DNA of 64,000 nt from NCBI GenBank assembly GCA_017408585.1, contig JAFQUJ010000006.1, positions 18,696-82,695 on the forward strand, in the 5' to 3' direction. Source of the DNA: Clostridia bacterium. Its GTDB lineage: Bacteria; Bacillota; Clostridia; Oscillospirales; CAG-272. The notes beneath the pieces are model-generated. The model saw nothing but the letters and a program-made list of their open reading frames with translations, did not search any database and was not told the DNA's origin. The translations under genes were made by a program, and so were the position numbers. Below are positions 44,162 to 53,795 of the stretch, piece after piece. Every line of letters begins with the position of its first letter. The first letter of the stretch is position 1.

Positions 44162-45271
44162 ATGAAATCTAAGATTTTTTCTTACATATTGACTATATTT
44201 ATGCTCGTATGCACAATATCCCTTGTCAGTTGCGACTTAGGCGCAGAAACTGATACTGACATGACCACGGCGCTCCCAAAGTATAACGAGGACATTCAAA
44301 TTGTCCTCCCCGAAAGCATAATGGTAGAGCATTTTACTAAAGAAGAGGACGAAACCTATTACACCTCTCCCGGTTTTTCTCTTTGGATGGAGGTAAATGG
44401 TGCGTTTTTGGAAATGGACTATTTTACCCTCGAGGGAAATAAACGAATTTATGACAATCTGTATTTCTACAAGGACGACTATTTTTATATGGTCACCGAA
44501 GACGCAAAATATTTGTATGCCGGTCTTGGTGATTCGACTAGCTCCGAGTACGCCGAGGTAGAAAAGCAGGATGGCGAGGATGTTCAGGTTAATGTCAAAA
44601 AATCAGGCATTTATAAGCTTATATTTGATGTCGATACACTCAAGTTCGATATGGAATATAAGGCGGAAATCGACACGCCCGTGTATTACACAATGAAAAA
44701 TTGTAGCATTTATAGCATAGCTACTGAATGGATAGAAATGGGCGTCAACCCCGAAAACGAGGATGAATTTTATATTGAAAATTTCAGCGTAGATAGTGGA
44801 AAAATTATTAGCTTTTTCAACAACCTTCATATAAGCAATTATAAGGTAACCCTAGATGATAGCTGTAATGAAAAATATGGCTCGGCAAGAAAAGCCAACA
44901 TTACAATGAACATCGGTGGAACATATAATATCTACATTAATAAAAAGACTTATGTTGTTCGCCTTGAGCTTCAAAACCCCGACACCGCTTCATATAGCTG
45001 TGTGTATTATGACGGAAAGGACTTTATTCCTCTTGAACCATATGAGCAAAGCACCCCATATATTTTCCGCAAGAGAATAGAGGTGGAGGACAAATATCAA
45101 AGCGTGCCCGATTTCCATACAAAGAATTATCAAACCTACACACTTGACAAGGGCGAAACAGATTTGCTTATGGGAAGTAATGGTAATTATTATTTCAAGC
45201 AGGTCGGCACTTATGATTTGATAATTAATCTTAAAACCTTTGAAATCACAGCCGAGCTACTACCCGAATAA
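44162..45271 (+). CDS. putative lipoprotein, 369 aa
   Basis: Unrecognised lipoprotein. The ATG at 44162, after a GGAGGG site, begins a signal with lipobox LVSC near residue 24. The mature part contains three imperfect beta units with a common ending: GIYKLIFDVDTLKFDMEY, YNIYINKKTYVVRLEL and TYDLIINLKTFEITAEL. This pattern resembles carbohydrate-binding modules of SusE/SusF-like proteins, but I cannot assign it. It is the third gene after GH30 and GDPD and may bind the outside substrate of these enzymes. Confidence 0.72.
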   Translation: MKSKIFSYILTIFMLVCTISLVSCDLGAETDTDMTTALPKYNEDIQIVLPESIMVEHFTKEEDETYYTSPGFSLWMEVNGAFLEMDYFTLEGNKRIYDNLYFYKDDYFYMVTEDAKYLYAGLGDSTSSEYAEVEKQDGEDVQVNVKKSGIYKLIFDVDTLKFDMEYKAEIDTPVYYTMKNCSIYSIATEWIEMGVNPENEDEFYIENFSVDSGKIISFFNNLHISNYKVTLDDSCNEKYGSARKANITMNIGGTYNIYINKKTYVVRLELQNPDTASYSCVYYDGKDFIPLEPYEQSTPYIFRKRIEVEDKYQSVPDFHTKNYQTYTLDKGETDLLMGSNGNYYFKQVGTYDLIINLKTFEITAELLPE

Positions 45272-45297
45272 GCCCAAAGTGATATTTAATCATACAA

Positions 45298-45330
45298 GAA
45301 AAACAGCCACAGGAGTGGCTGTTTTTTAGG
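45298..45330 (+). terminator. terminator between lipoprotein and sensor kinase genes
   Basis: Stem AACAGCCAC/GTGGCTGTT with an AGGA loop and T run. A-rich flanks let it serve both converging genes. Confidence 0.88.
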
Positions 45331-46557
45331 TTAAATAATGATTTTTAAGGTAAATATTCCATCTTGACCGCTAGCGCTGATTTCGCCACCGTGAAGCGTG
45401 ACAATCTCACTCGCTACGCAAAGCCCAATTCCGCTTCCGTCAAGACCACTTGCCCTTGCCTCGTCAGTTCTGTAAAAGCGCTCAAAGCATCTTGAAAGAT
45501 CTCCATTTGCAATTCCACTTGCGTCATTAGCTATTGTAATGCACGCATGCTTACCCACCCTTGAAAGCTTAAAGCTTGTAAAGGATAGCGCATATTTTCC
45601 TGCGTTTTCAAGCGTCACGGATAAAAGCTGTCTTAAAAGCCCCTCGTTGCCCTGACAAGTGATATCACCCTCTATGGAAATGTCAAAGCGCCTACCGCCC
45701 TTTTTAACCACAGGGTCAAACAAATTGCATGCCTCTTGACAAATAAACGACAAGGGAAGAGTGCTTTTTTCAGCAGAGTGCTCTATTTCGTCAAGTGAGG
45801 CAAGTGTAGATAAGCTCCTAACCATCGCATTCATTTTCGATATCTGCTTAGATATCGCCAAGGTGTTTTCGCTCTCTCCATGCGTCATCTCAATCAGCTC
45901 ATTACTGGCAGAAATTATAGTTAATGGCGTTTTAAGCTCGTGTCCTGCATCAGTTATAAAGCGCTTTTGCCTTTCGTAGCTCCTTGCAATAGGCGCAACC
46001 ACCTTTTTTGAGAAAATCAAAACTAATACAAAAACACCCAAAGCCCCGCCGAGCGAACCAAAAATGCTAGCTAAAAGAAAGCTTCTTGCAACCTCTAGCT
46101 GGCGCGTGCAATCAAGAAAGACAACCGTGTTGTCCTTCGCCAAAAAGCGATACATTCCCTCGTATCCTGACTTTTTTCCACTAGCAAGCACCTTGTCAGA
46201 GAGCGCGATAGCCTCGTCATCATCAATTGAGGCTATATGCGAGGTGTCTATAACCACGCCATTTTCATAGCTTACTGCAAAATACCTTGACTCGTATGGC
46301 GTTTCCGGATTTACAAAATTAGGAAATCTTTCGCCATGTATCGCATTATGAGGTGGCTTGGGTGGTGGAATTTCACCATTTCCAAAGGCATCATCAAGAT
46401 GTCCGTTGTACTCTAATAGCATATTTAAAAGCTCATCGGCATTTTTTCTCACCCTTGAGTAGCTGATAATATTGATCGTAGTCATAATAATTCCCAGCAC
46501 TATTAAAAGAGAGAGCATAGTAGCGATAATAAATCTAGCCCTAAGCCTTTTTATCAT
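45331..46557 (-). CDS. sensor histidine kinase
   Basis: 408-residue membrane sensor. A first span (residues 10-30) and a second (about 168-190) enclose an outer sensing domain of some 135 residues. The cytoplasmic part has the phospho-acceptor box in DAGHELKTPLTIIS, the N-box QLLSVTLENAGKYA and the ATP-binding GSGIGLCVASEIV. It overlaps the response-regulator gene by four bases. The signal is unknown. Confidence 0.94.
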   Translation of the reverse strand: MIKRLRARFIIATMLSLLIVLGIIMTTINIISYSRVRKNADELLNMLLEYNGHLDDAFGNGEIPPPKPPHNAIHGERFPNFVNPETPYESRYFAVSYENGVVIDTSHIASIDDDEAIALSDKVLASGKKSGYEGMYRFLAKDNTVVFLDCTRQLEVARSFLLASIFGSLGGALGVFVLVLIFSKKVVAPIARSYERQKRFITDAGHELKTPLTIISASNELIEMTHGESENTLAISKQISKMNAMVRSLSTLASLDEIEHSAEKSTLPLSFICQEACNLFDPVVKKGGRRFDISIEGDITCQGNEGLLRQLLSVTLENAGKYALSFTSFKLSRVGKHACITIANDASGIANGDLSRCFERFYRTDEARASGLDGSGIGLCVASEIVTLHGGEISASGQDGIFTLKIII

Positions 46558-47222
46558 TTTATCTCCTCCAAGCGATAGCCAACACCTCTAATGGCTCTTA
46601 TTGTGTAGTTAGCGCCTATTTTTTCCATCTTTTTTCTAAGAGAGGAAACAAAAACCCAAACAACATTGATTTCCGCATCTGAATTAAATCCCCAAACACT
46701 TTCCATAATCTTTTCCGTTGAAAGAAGCTGATTTTTATTTCTGATAAGATGCTCCATCAGCTTGTATTCCTTGCCTGTCAGTTGGATTTTGTCCCTTGCG
46801 CGTAATTCAAAGGTTTGATGGTCCAGAACCATATTTCCAATAGTGTAGGTTTCGTAAATTTCCGATTTTCTTCTGGTGAGAGCTCTGATTCTTGCAAGTA
46901 GCTCCTTAATTACAAATGGCTTTGTAAGATAATCATCAGCACCCGCATCAAGACCTAAAACCTTATCGTCAATTTCAGCCTTGGCTGTAAGTAGCATAAT
47001 GGGAACGCTGATTCCAAGTTCTCTTGTTTTTCTCACAACTGAAACACCGTCAACACGAGGCATCATTATATCAAGGATAGCGCCGTCATAAGCAAAGTTT
47101 TTTAAAAGCTCAAGCGCTTCCTCGCCATCATAAGCGATATCAACATCATATTTATTGTATTCAAGCACGCGTCTGATGGCTTCAGCCAGATCGCGTTCGT
47201 CCTCTGCCAGTAAAAGCTTCAA
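46554..47222 (-). CDS. OmpR-family response regulator
   Basis: 222-residue regulator with a receiver domain (LLLAEDERDLAEAIRR, the phosphorylated Asp in GAILDIMMPRVDG, Lys in DDYLTKPF) and a C-terminal winged-helix DNA-binding domain (TGKEYKLMEHLIRN and VSSLRKKM). The start is probably the TTG at 47222, which gives the usual MKLLLAEDE beginning and has a GGGGGTG sequence upstream that can act as ribosome site. An upstream TTG at 47237 would add five unlikely residues. An extended -10 (TGATAAAAT, 47257-47265) lies before it. It is the partner of the kinase. Confidence 0.93.
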   Translation of the reverse strand: MKLLLAEDERDLAEAIRRVLEYNKYDVDIAYDGEEALELLKNFAYDGAILDIMMPRVDGVSVVRKTRELGISVPIMLLTAKAEIDDKVLGLDAGADDYLTKPFVIKELLARIRALTRRKSEIYETYTIGNMVLDHQTFELRARDKIQLTGKEYKLMEHLIRNKNQLLSTEKIMESVWGFNSDAEINVVWVFVSSLRKKMEKIGANYTIRAIRGVGYRLEEIK

Positions 47223-47256
47223 AAAAAACACCCCCAAAAAAGCAAACTATTGATAA

Positions 47257-47265
47257 ATTTTATCA
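47257..47265 (-). promoter_or_regulatory. extended -10 promoter of the two-component system
   Basis: On the minus strand: TGA followed by TAAAAT. The -35 is poor. Confidence 0.4.
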
Positions 47266-47357
47266 TAAAAGCCTAAAATTTACTTAAACTCATATATATT
47301 GTACCAAATCCAAGACTAAAACACAACAAATTAACACAAAATTCTTTTGAAAAATGC

Positions 47358-47386
47358 TTGCATATTTTATTTAAATATGTTAAAAT
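47358..47386 (+). promoter_or_regulatory. promoter of miaB-ricA-mutSL operon
   Basis: TTGCAT (47358-47363), 17-base spacer, TAAAAT (47381-47386). Its position supports the miaB start at 47424, since upstream in-frame ATGs would fall inside or before the promoter. Confidence 0.68.
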
Positions 47387-47423
47387 GTTATCTATATATA
47401 TTTTAAAAATAAAAGGTAAACCA

Positions 47424-48818
47424 ATGCTTGATAATTTTGTAAGCGTGGCAGAGCTGGAGCGTCAGGCTAGCTTTTGTAATAAGGTGCGAGAGCTTGTTTT
47501 AGGCAAGGGAATGCTCGCATTTGTAATTACACTTGGCTGTCAGCAAAACGAGGCAGATAGCGAAAGAATCAGAGGAATTCTCACCTCTGTCGGCTATACC
47601 CTAACTGATGACGAGGCAATCGCCGATATAATAATAGTTAACACCTGTGCTATAAGAGAGCACGCCGAAAAGCGTGCGCTTTCTATCATAGGCAGATATA
47701 AGCATAATAAGGCAAGAAATCCAAATACAGTAATAGGCGTATGTGGATGCATGAGCGCACAGGAGCATCGCTCCGAGCAGTTAAAGCACTCATATCATTA
47801 TGTTGATTTCGCAATAGGCACAGCATCTCTTCATCGCTTGCCGGAGCTAATTTATAATGCTCTAAATAAGGGTAAGCGCACCTTTTTGCTCGATGAGGAA
47901 AAGCCCCAAATTGCAGAGGGAATTCCTGTTGTGCGCGAGAGTGGCCATCGTGCGTGGGTCAGCATTATGTATGGCTGTAATAACTTCTGCACATATTGCA
48001 TTGTCCCTTATGTAAGAGGCAGAGAGAGAAGTCGCATGCCAAGTGATATTATAAACGAGGTAAGAGAGCTTGCTCGTGATGGCTATCGCGATATAACGCT
48101 TTTGGGGCAAAATGTAAACTCCTATGGCAAGGATCTTGATGGAGAATACGATATCGCATATTTGCTTCACGAAATATCAAAAATTGATGGCGATTTTTGG
48201 ATACATCTTATGACCTCGCATCCAAAGGACGCATCAGATAGATTAATCGAGGCACTATCGCTTAAATGCTGTGCAAATCATTTTCATTTGCCACTTCAAT
48301 CAGGCTCAAGCGAGATGCTAAGAAAAATGAACAGACACTACGATATCGAAAAATATCTCGGTATCATAGACAAGCTTAAAAAGGCATCTCCCGATATCGC
48401 CCTTACCACCGATATAATTGTTGGATTTCCGGGCGAGAGCGACGAGGACTTTGAAAGAACCCTCGAGGTTGTAAAAAGGGTTGAATACGATTCCGTATAT
48501 ACCTTTATATTCTCAACTCGTAAGGGCACTCCGGCATACTCAATGCCAAACCAAATTCCCGACGAGATAAAGAAGGCGCGCTTTGAGCGCTTAAATGACC
48601 TTCAAAACGACATCTCAAGAAGGAAAAACGAGGCAATGATAGGCAAAATCGTACGAGTGCTCGTTGACGGAAAAAGTAAAAATAACGAAAAAATCTACAC
48701 CTCACGCACCGAAAGCAACAAAATCGTTCATTTTGAGTCGCAAGAGGATTACACAGGAAAATTCATTAATATCAAAATCACCCGTGCAGACACTTTTGCT
48801 CTGTATGGTGAAATATAA
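47424..48818 (+). CDS. miaB: tRNA-2-methylthio-N6-dimethylallyladenosine synthase
   Basis: Radical-SAM methylthiotransferase that adds the ms2 group to i6A37 of tRNAs. With the start at 47424 it has 464 residues. The N-terminal cluster domain shows TLGCQQNEADSERI, NTCAIREHAEKR and VCGCMSAQ. The radical-SAM site is YGCNNFCTYCIVPYVRGRE. LPLQSGSSEMLRKMNR and a C-terminal TRAM domain follow. It leads the operon with ricA and mutSL, the order found in B. subtilis (miaB, ymcA, cotE, mutS, mutL) without cotE. Confidence 0.95.
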   Translation: MLDNFVSVAELERQASFCNKVRELVLGKGMLAFVITLGCQQNEADSERIRGILTSVGYTLTDDEAIADIIIVNTCAIREHAEKRALSIIGRYKHNKARNPNTVIGVCGCMSAQEHRSEQLKHSYHYVDFAIGTASLHRLPELIYNALNKGKRTFLLDEEKPQIAEGIPVVRESGHRAWVSIMYGCNNFCTYCIVPYVRGRERSRMPSDIINEVRELARDGYRDITLLGQNVNSYGKDLDGEYDIAYLLHEISKIDGDFWIHLMTSHPKDASDRLIEALSLKCCANHFHLPLQSGSSEMLRKMNRHYDIEKYLGIIDKLKKASPDIALTTDIIVGFPGESDEDFERTLEVVKRVEYDSVYTFIFSTRKGTPAYSMPNQIPDEIKKARFERLNDLQNDISRRKNEAMIGKIVRVLVDGKSKNNEKIYTSRTESNKIVHFESQEDYTGKFINIKITRADTFALYGEI

Positions 48819-48836
48819 AAGCAAAGGAGATACACT

Positions 48837-49229
48837 ATGGAAATTATGGAGCTTGCTACCATGCTAGGACAAGCAATCAAGGCTGATCCAAGAGCAGTAG
48901 CTATGGAAAACGCAATGGCAGCATACAACACCGACGAGGGTCTTCAAGGACTTATGCTTGAATTTAATGTTCAGCAAACAGCTCTTCAAGAGGAGTACAA
49001 GAAGCCTGAGATTGATCAAGCTATTATCGAATCAATCGAGAATAGAATGAACGAGCTTGTAGGACAAATCACCGCATCACAGGTATATGTTGCTGCAGCA
49101 GAGGCTCAAAAGGCTATGGATGACCTTATGGGTGAGGTTTACGGTGAGATTGAATTCCAAATCACAGGACATCGTCCATGCTCACACGACTGTGGCTCAT
49201 GTGGCTCAGATTGTGGACACAATCACTAA
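48837..49229 (+). CDS. RicA/YlbF-family protein with Cys/His tail
   Basis: 130-residue helical protein of the YlbF/YmcA family, subunit of the RicAFT complex that acts with RNase Y. The core (ATMLGQAIKADPRAVAM, then GQITASQVYVAAAEAQKAM) is family-typical. The tail reads CSHDCGSCGSDCGHNH. It contains the C-x3-C-x2-C spacing known for Fe-S ligands in RicA, plus a fourth Cys and three His. Its place between miaB and mutS equals that of ymcA (ricA) in Bacillus. RicT is at 4529-5416. No second YlbF-type gene is in the window. Confidence 0.85.
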   Translation: MEIMELATMLGQAIKADPRAVAMENAMAAYNTDEGLQGLMLEFNVQQTALQEEYKKPEIDQAIIESIENRMNELVGQITASQVYVAAAEAQKAMDDLMGEVYGEIEFQITGHRPCSHDCGSCGSDCGHNH

Positions 49230-49257
49230 TTTTTGAATGAAATGGAGATAGAACAGT

Positions 49258-51840
49258 ATGACGTCAATGATGCTACAATACCTTGAAATAAAAAATCAGT
49301 ATAAGGACTTTATACTGTTTTATCGTCTCGGTGATTTTTACGAGATGTTCTTTAATGATGCAATTCTCGCATCAAGAGAGCTAGAGCTAACCCTAACAGG
49401 TAGAGACTGTGGAGAGGCGGAGCGCGCACCCATGTGTGGCGTTCCGTATCACAGTGCTGAGGGCTATATTGGAAAGCTAATCTCAAAGGGCTACAAGGTC
49501 GCAATTTGTGAGCAAATGGAGGATCCGGCCACCACAAAGGGACTAGTAAAAAGAGAGGTCGTAAGAGAAATCACCCCGGGAACAGTGTTTGAGTCAGACC
49601 TTATTCCCGCAAACAAGAACAACTACCTTTGCGCTATCTATATCAAAGGCGCTCGTATAGGCATCTGCTTTGCCGATGTTTCCACGGGCGAAATAAGCGC
49701 AACCTCGCTCGATAATGAGGGTAGCAAATTGCTAAACGAGCTAGGAACATACTCTCCCTCGCAAATCATAGTAAACATACCACAAAATAGCGCATCTTAT
49801 ATCTATGATTTTGCTAAAACAAGACTAAACGCGCTATGTGAATTCGAAAATGAGGCTCTGTTCGATTACCAAACCGCCATTGCAAGAGTGTCACAGCAGT
49901 TTGGAACAGACTTCGTAGTTAAATATGAAAATGACGAGCCCATGCTTTGTGCCATGGGAGCGATACTTGAATATGTCTGCTTAACTCAAAAAACGCAGGA
50001 TATCGAATACATGAACAACCTAAATGTCTATGGAGAGGGTCAATATCTTGATATGGACCTTAACACAAGGCGTAATTTAGAGCTATGTGAAACCATGCGT
50101 AACAAGGAAAAGAGAGGTAGCCTTTTTGGTGTTCTCGATAAAACCAAAACCGCAATGGGCGCAAGAATGCTTCGTAGCTTTGTCGAGCATCCCTTGCTCG
50201 ATGTAAAGAAAATTGGAATGCGTCAGGGCGCAATTGCCGAGCTTGTGTCGAATTTCGTGCTAAGAGAGGAAATTTCTCACCTTATGAGCAACATTCTCGA
50301 CCTTGAGCGTCTTATGACCAAGGTTGTGTATGGCTCAGCCTCGGGTAAGGACCTGCGTGCAATCGCATCAACCCTTTCCGTTATCCCTGATATAAAAAAT
50401 CTTCTATTCACCGCATCAGCTCCCGAGCTTGCGTACATAAGAGATAACCTTGATACCCTCGAGGATATTTTTACCCTAATCGACGATAATCTTATTGATA
50501 CTCCACCATTCTCAATCCGTGAGGGCGGAATGATAAAAAGTGGCGCTAACCCCGATGTTGACCGCCTACGCCAAATCATGACAAACGGTAAGGGCTGGAT
50601 ATCAAAAATCGAGGAAAGAGAAAGAGAAGAAACAGGAATTAAAACTCTCAAAATCGGCTATAACCGTGTGTTTGGCTACTATATAGAGGTTACAAAATCA
50701 TTCCTTGACCAAGTTCCCCCAACCTATATAAGAAAGCAGACACTCTCAAACTGTGAGCGCTATATCACCGAGGACCTAAAGGCGATGGAGTCGGAGGTGC
50801 TCGGCGCACAGGATAAGCTCGCACAGCTGGAATATGACCTTTTCATAGCAATTCGTGACGAGGTCGCAAAAAATCTAAAGCGTATTCAAAAATCCGCAAC
50901 CCTTCTTGCAAGGCTTGACGCATACGCATCACTTGCCGAGGTTGCAATGAAAAATAATTATGTTTGCCCCGAGGTCGATTATAGCGATATTATCGACATT
51001 AAGGACGGACGCCACCCCGTTGTTGAACAGTTTGTAAGGGATAGCTATTTCGTTCCAAACGATACCTTCCTAAACACAACAACAGACCGTCTTGCTCTTA
51101 TCACAGGACCAAACATGGCAGGTAAGTCCACATATATGCGTCAAAGTGCGCTTATCGTTGTTATGGCTCAAATAGGCTCTTTTGTTCCCGCCAAGAGCGC
51201 AAGAATAGGCGTAGTAGATAAGCTATTTACTCGTGTGGGCGCATCTGATGACCTAGCATCAGGACAATCCACCTTCATGCTTGAAATGACCGAGGTTGCC
51301 TACATTCTTGAAAATGCAACTAAGCGTAGCTTTATAATCTATGACGAAATCGGCAGAGGAACAAGCACCTTTGATGGAATGAGCATGGCAAAGGCGATAG
51401 CCGAATATACCGCAAGCAAGAAAATTGGCGCAAAAACAATGTTCGCAACCCACTATCATGAGCTTACCTCTCTTGAGGACGAAATTGATGGAGTTGTAAA
51501 CTATAACATCGCCGCCAAAAAGCGTGGTGAGGATATTATATTCCTTCGCAAAATCGTCAAAGGGCCAACCGACGATAGCTATGGTATTGAGGTATCAAGG
51601 CTCGCCGGTGTTCCAAACGAGGTAGTAAAGCGCGCAAGGGCTATACTTAATGACATAATCGAGCAGGGCGGACCTGTAAAGCCCGTGATAGCAAGTAAAA
51701 ATGCACCATCAATGGAAATGTCCATTGAGGATATAGGAATTTACGAAATAGCTGACAGAGTTAAGAAAATAGACATCAATACCTTGACTCCAATTGAGGC
51801 TATGAACTTTATATTTGAGCTTAAAAAGCTACTTAACTAA
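49258..51840 (+). CDS. mutS: DNA mismatch repair protein MutS
   Basis: 860-residue mismatch-recognition ATPase. The N-terminus has the mismatch-reading FYEMF motif in RLGDFYEMFFNDA and CGVPYHSAEGYI. The ATPase domain near residue 615 has TGPNMAGKSTYMRQ, then FMLEMTEVAYIL, YDEIGRGTSTFDGMS and ATHYHELTSLE. Full length, with no sign of damage. A GGAG site lies ten bases before the ATG. mutL follows after 14 bases. Confidence 0.98.
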   Translation: MTSMMLQYLEIKNQYKDFILFYRLGDFYEMFFNDAILASRELELTLTGRDCGEAERAPMCGVPYHSAEGYIGKLISKGYKVAICEQMEDPATTKGLVKREVVREITPGTVFESDLIPANKNNYLCAIYIKGARIGICFADVSTGEISATSLDNEGSKLLNELGTYSPSQIIVNIPQNSASYIYDFAKTRLNALCEFENEALFDYQTAIARVSQQFGTDFVVKYENDEPMLCAMGAILEYVCLTQKTQDIEYMNNLNVYGEGQYLDMDLNTRRNLELCETMRNKEKRGSLFGVLDKTKTAMGARMLRSFVEHPLLDVKKIGMRQGAIAELVSNFVLREEISHLMSNILDLERLMTKVVYGSASGKDLRAIASTLSVIPDIKNLLFTASAPELAYIRDNLDTLEDIFTLIDDNLIDTPPFSIREGGMIKSGANPDVDRLRQIMTNGKGWISKIEEREREETGIKTLKIGYNRVFGYYIEVTKSFLDQVPPTYIRKQTLSNCERYITEDLKAMESEVLGAQDKLAQLEYDLFIAIRDEVAKNLKRIQKSATLLARLDAYASLAEVAMKNNYVCPEVDYSDIIDIKDGRHPVVEQFVRDSYFVPNDTFLNTTTDRLALITGPNMAGKSTYMRQSALIVVMAQIGSFVPAKSARIGVVDKLFTRVGASDDLASGQSTFMLEMTEVAYILENATKRSFIIYDEIGRGTSTFDGMSMAKAIAEYTASKKIGAKTMFATHYHELTSLEDEIDGVVNYNIAAKKRGEDIIFLRKIVKGPTDDSYGIEVSRLAGVPNEVVKRARAILNDIIEQGGPVKPVIASKNAPSMEMSIEDIGIYEIADRVKKIDINTLTPIEAMNFIFELKKLLN

Positions 51841-51854
51841 GAAAGGAGAGAGCT

Positions 51855-53795
51855 ATGGGAAGGATAAATGTCCTTGGCTTTGAGGTAGCAAATTTAATAG
51901 CTGCAGGCGAGGTTGTTGACCGTCCCTCGTCTGTAATAAAGGAGCTTGTTGAAAACTCAATTGATGCAGGCGCTACCTCTCTTACAATAGAAATCAAAAA
52001 TGGCGGAAAAACCTTTATGCGTGTAAGCGACAATGGTGGTGGAATTGAATTTTCTGAGCTTCCTGTCGCTATCCTTCGTCATGCTACAAGCAAAATCAAG
52101 GACGCAAGCGACCTTGATAGCATAATGACTCTCGGCTTTCGTGGAGAGGCGCTCGCCGCAATCTCTTCTGTTTCAAGGCTTAGAATTATGTCTAAGACAA
52201 GAGATAGCGAGCTTGGTGGATTTTTGGAATGTCACGCAGGCGAGGTTGTAAGTCATATACACACAGGCTGTGCTGATGGCACAACCATCATAGTTGAGGA
52301 CTTGTTTTATAATGTTCCTGCAAGAAAGAAGTTCTTAAAGGCAGATAAAACCGAAACAGGTACAATTACCGCAACAGTTGAAAAAATTGCGCTCTCAAAG
52401 CCCGAAATCTCATTTAGATATATCGTTGATGGCGAAACCAAATTCGTCACAGGTGGCGACGGAGAGCTTCTTAACACAATTTACGCCGTTCTCGGTCGTG
52501 ATTTTGCAAAGAAGGTAATTAAGGTTGACAGAGATGAAAACGGAATAAAAATAAGCGGATATATCTCCACTCCGGAGCTTGTTCGTGCAAATCGAAATCT
52601 TGAAACCTTCTACATCAATTCTCGATTTGTAAAAAGTAAAACAATGGGCGCAGCGCTAGAACAGGCATATCAGTCGTACATTCCCTCTGATAAATTTCCC
52701 TTCTGCGTTCTCAATTTAGAGATAAATCCCTCTCTTGTAGATGTCAATGTTCACCCTGCAAAGCTAGAGGTCAAGTTCTCAAACGAAAGCATAATTTTCA
52801 GCTCTATATACTATGCTGTAAGAGGCGCTCTTGCGACCTCTGTTACACGCCCTGAGCTATACGAGGAAAAAAGAGAGGAAATTCCCGTATCTGAAACTCC
52901 GTTTCCTGTAAATGACAGAAATGCGCCAAAGCCCCAACGAATAGTGTTTGATAGCAACACTAACACAGGCATACTAAGGCAGGATTCAACCTTGGAATAT
53001 GATTTGCCAAATGGCGAGTCACCGGCACAAAAATATAAAACAACCACGCCAAGCATATTTGACGATATCCCAACTGAGCCACCCTTGACTCGTAGTCAGG
53101 AAAATGACACTCCCGACGCCGTAACACCACCACAGCCCACACCTGAGGCTGAATTGGAGGAGGCAATAATCCCATCAACAGAGATAGCTTCAACGGCTGA
53201 AAAAAGAGTAGTTCCCGACTATAAAATTATTGGCGAGGCATTTAACTCATATGTAATTGTTGAGCTAGGCGATATTATGTACCTAATAGATAAGCACGCT
53301 GCTCATGAAAGAATAATCTTTGAGGATTTGAAGAAAAAGCTAACCGTAAGCGAGCCATCATCTCAAATGCTGATGATTCCATTAGAGGTGTATCTAACCT
53401 CTGACGAAATAGGCGCACTTAATGAATTTGAGCTTGAAATAAGAGGCGTAGGCTTTAGCTACGAGATAAATGGTTCAAGGGTTAATGTTCTGGAAATTCC
53501 CTCTGAAATAGAGCTTTCAGGTGCGCAGGATGCCCTAATCGCGCTTGTGTCCAGACTCTCAAGTGGAGAGGGAAGCGCTGAGGTTTCAAGGCAAGAGCGA
53601 CTTGAGCGTGCATTGTATCAGGCGTCATGTAAGGCAGCAATCAAGGCGGGTAGAATTTATGATCAAGCCCATATAAAATGGATTTGCGACAGAGTTTTAA
53701 CGCTTGACAACATAAAATATTGTCCACACGGAAGACCAATTGCCTTTGAAATAACAAAGCATTTTCTTGAAAGACAATTTGAAAGGATAAAATAA
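51855..53795 (+). CDS. mutL: DNA mismatch repair protein MutL
   Basis: 646-residue GHKL ATPase. N-terminal motifs are IAAGEVVDRPSSVIKELVENS, DNGGGIEF and LGFRGEALAAISS. A Pro/Glu-rich linker covers about 345-455. The C-terminal domain has the endonuclease motif DKHAAHERIIFE and the CPHGRPIAFEI segment, so this is the nicking type used by organisms without MutH. It overlaps tgt (TAATG). Confidence 0.97.
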   Translation: MGRINVLGFEVANLIAAGEVVDRPSSVIKELVENSIDAGATSLTIEIKNGGKTFMRVSDNGGGIEFSELPVAILRHATSKIKDASDLDSIMTLGFRGEALAAISSVSRLRIMSKTRDSELGGFLECHAGEVVSHIHTGCADGTTIIVEDLFYNVPARKKFLKADKTETGTITATVEKIALSKPEISFRYIVDGETKFVTGGDGELLNTIYAVLGRDFAKKVIKVDRDENGIKISGYISTPELVRANRNLETFYINSRFVKSKTMGAALEQAYQSYIPSDKFPFCVLNLEINPSLVDVNVHPAKLEVKFSNESIIFSSIYYAVRGALATSVTRPELYEEKREEIPVSETPFPVNDRNAPKPQRIVFDSNTNTGILRQDSTLEYDLPNGESPAQKYKTTTPSIFDDIPTEPPLTRSQENDTPDAVTPPQPTPEAELEEAIIPSTEIASTAEKRVVPDYKIIGEAFNSYVIVELGDIMYLIDKHAAHERIIFEDLKKKLTVSEPSSQMLMIPLEVYLTSDEIGALNEFELEIRGVGFSYEINGSRVNVLEIPSEIELSGAQDALIALVSRLSSGEGSAEVSRQERLERALYQASCKAAIKAGRIYDQAHIKWICDRVLTLDNIKYCPHGRPIAFEITKHFLERQFERIK

